Source: Candidatus Saccharimonadota bacterium
GTDB taxonomy: Bacteria; Patescibacteriota; Saccharimonadia; Saccharimonadales; Saccharimonadaceae
Direction: 5' to 3'
DNA length: 14,019 nucleotides
NCBI GenBank assembly: GCA_028289095.1
Contig: JAQGGY010000037.1
Span: 1 to 14,019 of the forward strand
The position numbers and the translations under genes are program-made. Below the pieces are notes generated by a model that saw only the letters and a program-made list of their open reading frames with translations, ran no database searches and was not told where the DNA came from. The first letter of the stretch is position 1, and each line of letters starts with the position of its first letter. Positions 12,775-14,019 of this stretch are shown in pieces.

Positions 12775-13826
12775 GCGGCGCGATTGTCACGATCGGGTCG
12801 CGCAATGCGCACATATTTCGACAGTGCAATATCATACATTGCCACCGGCTTGCCATTAATCTTTGCTACTGTCGGTCTGACTTTTTTAAGAGCCTGGTCG
12901 GTTACGCCGGGAACATAATAGCTATAGCGCCCAACAGCCTCAATATGTACAGGTTCACTCTTGCTGCCGTACACATATACATCCGCATCCTTGCCTTTTG
13001 TAGTTAGGATGTTGTCTATCCCAGATCCGTCACTTTTTCTTGGACGCTGAGGCTGAGCCGTACTTGCATCTATGTAAACACCCGACGAAGACTGATTAAT
13101 ACTATCCAGCGCGTTCAGGAACTTATGGTGCGCAACGTCAAATCGCGTGAGAGCGACAGCTCTGTTACCATTACGCTCCACGGGGCCTACTGGCTCTTCA
13201 ACCAAATCCATCAAAGGTCCGGTATATTTTATAAATTCAATACCGTAGTCTTCTTCATCCACGCTAGGAGGGAACGCAGCCAACAGATATGCTGCCTCCT
13301 CTAGCGTAAGCATACCCGCGCGAGCTTTCAGAACGAGTTGTGCCGTTACTGGGTCCACTGGTTGAGTAGAATCAACAGACATGCGAATGTGACGTATGGC
13401 TTCATTATTTCGGTTGCTTCGAAGAAAATGCTCGTGATGAATCTCGTTTCGAATAATATCACTGTGATGCTCTGCTAGGCCAATTGCGTCAGAGGCGACC
13501 ATAAGGCGATTCTCCATATATACTTCGGCCGAGGTGTAATAGCCTGCTCGGTTCACTTTTAAGTGGAATGGATCTAGTGGAGTAGGTGAATTTACGTTCA
13601 GTTCGTAGGGCTGATGCTCGATGAGCAACTCATTGATAAATACATCCTCGTACCTGTACGATTCTTCGGTAAATTTTTCTGGGAACGCAAAAGTAGCGCG
13701 CGGCATTTCGCCCCACTCGGAGTAATGGATAACCTCCAGCGCAGAATCTAGTTTAGGTTCAGCTTCTAGCTCAGAATCTATCTCAGTTTCCATCTCAGGA
13801 TATAGTTTAGGCTCACGTTCAGACAT
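12771..13826 (-). CDS. Hypothetical protein with acidic N-terminal repeats
   Basis: The 351-aa product is not recognised. It lacks a signal peptide and membrane helices and is probably cytoplasmic. Residues 5-32 are three imperfect acidic units (EPKLYPEMET, EIDSELEA, EPKLDSALEV). Residues about 40-150 are mixed and rich in Glu, His and aromatic residues, including a His-rich stretch at IIRNEIHHEHFLRSNRNNEA. Residues 158-185 (DPVTAQLVLKARAGMLTLEE) look helical. The C-terminal third has a low-complexity linker (SSSGVYIDASTAQPQRP) and then a basic, strand-rich end. A good extended -10 promoter stops 9 nt before the ATG, and there is no Shine-Dalgarno site, so a leaderless mRNA is likely. Its TAA overlaps the tmk TAA within TTAA. 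No function is proposed. Confidence 0.83.
   Translation of the reverse strand: MSEREPKLYPEMETEIDSELEAEPKLDSALEVIHYSEWGEMPRATFAFPEKFTEESYRYEDVFINELLIEHQPYELNVNSPTPLDPFHLKVNRAGYYTSAEVYMENRLMVASDAIGLAEHHSDIIRNEIHHEHFLRSNRNNEAIRHIRMSVDSTQPVDPVTAQLVLKARAGMLTLEEAAYLLAAFPPSVDEEDYGIEFIKYTGPLMDLVEEPVGPVERNGNRAVALTRFDVAHHKFLNALDSINQSSSGVYIDASTAQPQRPRKSDGSGIDNILTTKGKDADVYVYGSKSEPVHIEAVGRYSYYVPGVTDQALKKVRPTVAKINGKPVAMYDIALSKYVRIARPDRDNRAA
13731..13814 (-). repeat. Imperfect tandem repeat encoding acidic N-terminus
   Basis: Three diverged units of 24-30 nt (10, 8 and 10 codons) encode E-[PK]-[LI]-[YD]-[PS]-[EA]-[ML]-E. GAGCCTAAACTA and GAACCTAAACTA differ at one base, and TAGATTCTG occurs twice. The unit count could vary between strains. 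Confidence 0.6.
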
Positions 13827-13835
13827 GGTATGGCT

Positions 13836-13864
13836 ATTATATCATTTTTGGATTATATTGTCTA
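13836..13864 (-). promoter_or_regulatory. Promoter of the 351-aa gene, probably leaderless
   Basis: On the minus strand TAGACA (13864-13859), a 17-nt spacer and a perfect TATAAT (13841-13836) preceded by TGA form an extended -10 promoter. Initiation near 13829 leaves 2-3 nt before the ATG at 13826. Confidence 0.78.
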
Positions 13865-13884
13865 TATTATCGGGGTATTAAGTA

Positions 13885-13913
13885 GGGGCGGCGGCACACT
13901 GTGCCACCGCCCC
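13885..13913 (-). terminator. G/C-rich hairpin after the right-edge partial gene
   Basis: GGGGCGG (13885-13891) pairs with CCGCCCC (13907-13913) and GGCAC (13893-13897) with GTGCC (13901-13905), with one C/A mismatch and a 3-nt loop. It begins about 10 nt past the stop of the minus-strand gene cut by the window edge. No U-tract follows. Confidence 0.65.
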
Positions 13914-13923
13914 ATTTACTCAC

Positions 13924-14019
13924 CTAGTTGAGGATACCGTGCGTTGCCTCTTTCAATTGTGCGTACTCAGTCGCGGAAGTCTTGCCAATGAGGTAGCCCG
14001 AAAGGGCGCCATTGACACC
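13924..14019 (-). CDS. 3' end of a minus-strand gene cut by the window edge
   Basis: Thirty-one codons and a TAG stop are open to the right edge, ending YLIGKTSATEYAQLKEATHGILN. The composition looks like real coding sequence, and a G/C-rich hairpin follows the stop, as expected for a gene end. The fragment is too short to assign to a family. Confidence 0.6.
   Translation of the reverse strand, partial: GVNGALSGYLIGKTSATEYAQLKEATHGILN

Noticed and set aside
1..14019. CRISPR array, insertion sequence or prophage
   Set aside because: No regularly spaced repeats, transposase, integrase or phage structural genes were seen.

Overview
The window looks like a compact chromosome segment from an ultra-small bacterium of the candidate phyla radiation (Patescibacteria), most plausibly Candidatus Saccharibacteria or a relative. 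That placement is inference. It rests on very short intergenic gaps, the standard genetic code (no in-frame TGA inside the conserved genes), divergent versions of universal genes (L11, L1, SecE, thymidylate kinase), a Lys/Ala-rich N-terminal extension on SecE and an acidic one on L1, and a thymidylate kinase with a changed DR(Y/F) motif.

Left part (1-2939): a six-helix membrane histidine kinase with a PAS domain (+) converges on a membrane-anchored family 2 glycosyltransferase (-). A long imperfect hairpin lies between them.

Ribosome/transcription core (2940-8940): the genes that in most bacteria form one secE-nusG-rplK-rplA run are split here into three separately promoted units. These are secE-nusG (tandem promoters, strong terminator), rplK (extended -10 promoter, bidirectional terminator) and rplA (extended -10 promoter, bidirectional terminator). 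Between them sit a possible degenerate Nudix-like protein, a zinc-metallopeptidase lipoprotein, and a minus-strand pair made of a small two-helix membrane protein and a frameshifted surface protein. The surface protein has ~70-residue repeats and a LAKTG cell-wall-sorting tail.

Thymidylate part (9589-12774): thyA (+), folA (-), dcd (+) and tmk (+). Together they cover dCTP to dUTP (Dcd), dUMP to dTMP (ThyA), recycling of the dihydrofolate ThyA produces (FolA), and dTMP to dTDP (Tmk). dcd and tmk overlap by one base.

Right part (12771-14019): a 351-aa protein of unknown function (-) whose stop codon interlocks with the tmk stop, and the last 31 codons of another minus-strand gene cut by the window edge.

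Promoters of two kinds recur. Ribosomal and some other genes have -35/-10 promoters followed by leaders of roughly 50-60 nt with a Shine-Dalgarno site. The histidine kinase and the 351-aa gene have a -10 box only 9-10 nt before the start codon, which predicts leaderless mRNAs; the glycosyltransferase and folA may be similar. No rRNA, complete tRNA, CRISPR array, insertion sequence or stretch over 300 nt without a gene was seen.
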